A stretch of DNA of 64,000 nucleotides from an uncultured Roseicyclus sp. (GTDB taxonomy: Bacteria > Pseudomonadota > Alphaproteobacteria > Rhodobacterales > Rhodobacteraceae), in contig CANLEH010000002.1 in the NCBI GenBank assembly GCA_947489665.1, forward strand, positions 186,001 to 250,000. Direction: 5' to 3'. Below, one piece after another: positions 63,289-64,000 of the stretch. The position numbers and the translations under genes are program-made. The notes under the pieces are model-generated. The model had not been told where the DNA came from and searched no databases. It saw nothing but the letters and a program-made list of their open reading frames with translations. How positions within the stretch are numbered: position 1 is the stretch's first letter; each line of letters begins with the position of its first letter.

Positions 63289-64000
63289 TCAGATGAACGC
63301 GTCGGGCATCGAGGCCTTCTTCTGGCTGATATAGGCGCGCAATTCCTCGTTGATGGCGGGGTCCAGCGCGGGCTGTTGGTAGTCCGACAGCATCTTTTCG
63401 ACCTTAAGCGCCGCAAGCTCGTAGCTGGAGCGGCTGCCATCCTCGGCCCAGGTCTCATAGGGTTTGTAGTCGAGCACATTGGTGCGCCAGAACGCGGTCT
63501 GATAGTTCGCCTGCGTGTGCTCGCAGCCCAGAAAGTGCCCGCTTGGGCCAACTTCGCGCAGCGCGCCCATGGCTTGCGCATTCTCATCCACGCTGACGCC
63601 TTCGGCCATCTTGTGCAGAATGCCAAGCTGGTCGGCGTCCAACACGAATTTCTCTGGACTGGAGGACAGGCCGCCTTCCAGCCAGCCGCACGAATGCAGC
63701 ATGAAATTCACACCTGACAAGAGGCCCATGTTTAGCGAATTCGCGGTCTCGTACCCGGCCTGCGCATCGGGGATCTTGGAGCCGGTGAACGAGCCGGAGG
63801 AGCGATACGGCAGCCCCAGTCGCCGGGTCAGCTGGCCCATGCCATAGGTGATCTGCGAGGTCTCAGGCGTGCCAAAGGTCGGCGCGCCGGAGTTCATGTC
63901 GATCGACGTCACCATCGCTCCCATGATCGCCGGTGAGCCTGCCTTGACCAGCTGGCTATAGGCCACGCCCGCCAGCCCTTCGGCCAGGCATTGCGTAAGG
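63289..64000 (-). CDS. trimethylamine methyltransferase (MttB) family protein, C-terminal part
   Basis: The last roughly 237 residues of a minus-strand gene that continues past the right edge. PAIMGAMVTSIDMNSGAPTFGTPETSQIT, SGVNFMLHSCGWLEGGL and GHFLGCEHTQANYQTAFW are typical of the MttB superfamily. No in-frame amber codon is seen in this part, so it may be a non-pyrrolysine member, but the critical region may lie outside. These enzymes pass methyl groups from quaternary amines to a corrinoid protein. Confidence 0.88.
   Translation of the reverse strand, partial: LTQCLAEGLAGVAYSQLVKAGSPAIMGAMVTSIDMNSGAPTFGTPETSQITYGMGQLTRRLGLPYRSSGSFTGSKIPDAQAGYETANSLNMGLLSGVNFMLHSCGWLEGGLSSSPEKFVLDADQLGILHKMAEGVSVDENAQAMGALREVGPSGHFLGCEHTQANYQTAFWRTNVLDYKPYETWAEDGSRSSYELAALKVEKMLSDYQQPALDPAINEELRAYISQKKASMPDAFI

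Noticed and set aside
1-64000. tRNA/rRNA genes, insertion sequences, prophage or CRISPR array
   Set aside because: No cloverleaf, transposase, phage structural gene or repeated spacer pattern was seen anywhere in the window.

Overview
The window looks like chromosomal DNA of a marine-type Rhodobacterales (Roseobacter-group) alphaproteobacterium. The evidence is the high G+C, the dusB(nifR3)-ntrBC-ntrYX-trkAH-hfq-hflX supercluster, a fused ispDF, an FnrL-like box, a Hint_2-type protein, the DUF6456/DUF6477 pair, a non-zinc HemB, a YejA-type binding protein and an MttB-family methyltransferase. No tRNA, rRNA, insertion sequence, CRISPR array or prophage was seen. Most of the window is ordinary core genome with small accessory pieces.

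Layout. 1-4.2 kb: the start of a propionyl-CoA synthetase gene (cut by the left edge), a rhodanese, aroQ, a LuxR-family solo, an intergenic region with three evenly spaced stem-loops that looks like a small-RNA gene, and a three-gene ECF sigma operon. 4.2-7.4 kb: rpsB-tsf and a Hint-domain protein, all on the minus strand. 7.6-14.6 kb: a PPK2 kinase behind an FnrL-like box, a homocysteine methyltransferase/GNAT pair, pseudouridine catabolism (kinase and glycosidase), a DUF502 protein, a P-loop ATPase and a HEAT-like protein. 14.7-20.2 kb: a peptide-type binding protein, a second small-RNA candidate with its own promoter and terminator, then bdhA, pentapeptide, patatin, a hypothetical gene and an aquaporin. 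20.2-24.8 kb: an XRE-cupin regulator divergent from a tightly overlapping operon of acyl-CoA ligase, FrnE-like thioredoxin-fold protein, ICMT-like methyltransferase and MFS exporter. 24.9-37.5 kb: DUF2306, mfd, a membrane protein, hemB, an SYLF lipoprotein, DUF302, a penicillin-acylase-family hydrolase, a GAF-EAL protein, hflX and hfq. 37.6-49.7 kb: trkH-trkA, an A+T-rich amidase gene that interrupts the cluster, then ntrX, ntrY, ntrC, ntrB and dusB. 49.8-53.4 kb: ispDF-pgpA-cinA and an ammonium transporter. 53.4-64 kb: a Coq10-like protein, hpt, a porin-like protein, two cytochromes c, a soluble chemoreceptor, a Sel1 protein, lipA, a small secreted protein, the DUF6456/DUF6477 divergent pair and the end of an mttB-family gene cut by the right edge.

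How the parts work together. Nitrogen control is concentrated in one block: NtrB/NtrC and NtrY/NtrX sit on the minus strand and an ammonium channel lies a few kilobases away. Both NtrC and NtrX lack the GAFTGA loop that contacts sigma-54, so they should act through the housekeeping polymerase. Three in-phase copies of a 12-bp dyad lie between ntrB and ntrC. The carbon-storage genes (bdhA, patatin) and PPK2 suggest polyhydroxybutyrate and polyphosphate metabolism, with PPK2 perhaps oxygen-regulated. The least explained parts are the two small-RNA candidates, the acyl-CoA ligase/exporter operon and the ntrC operator array.
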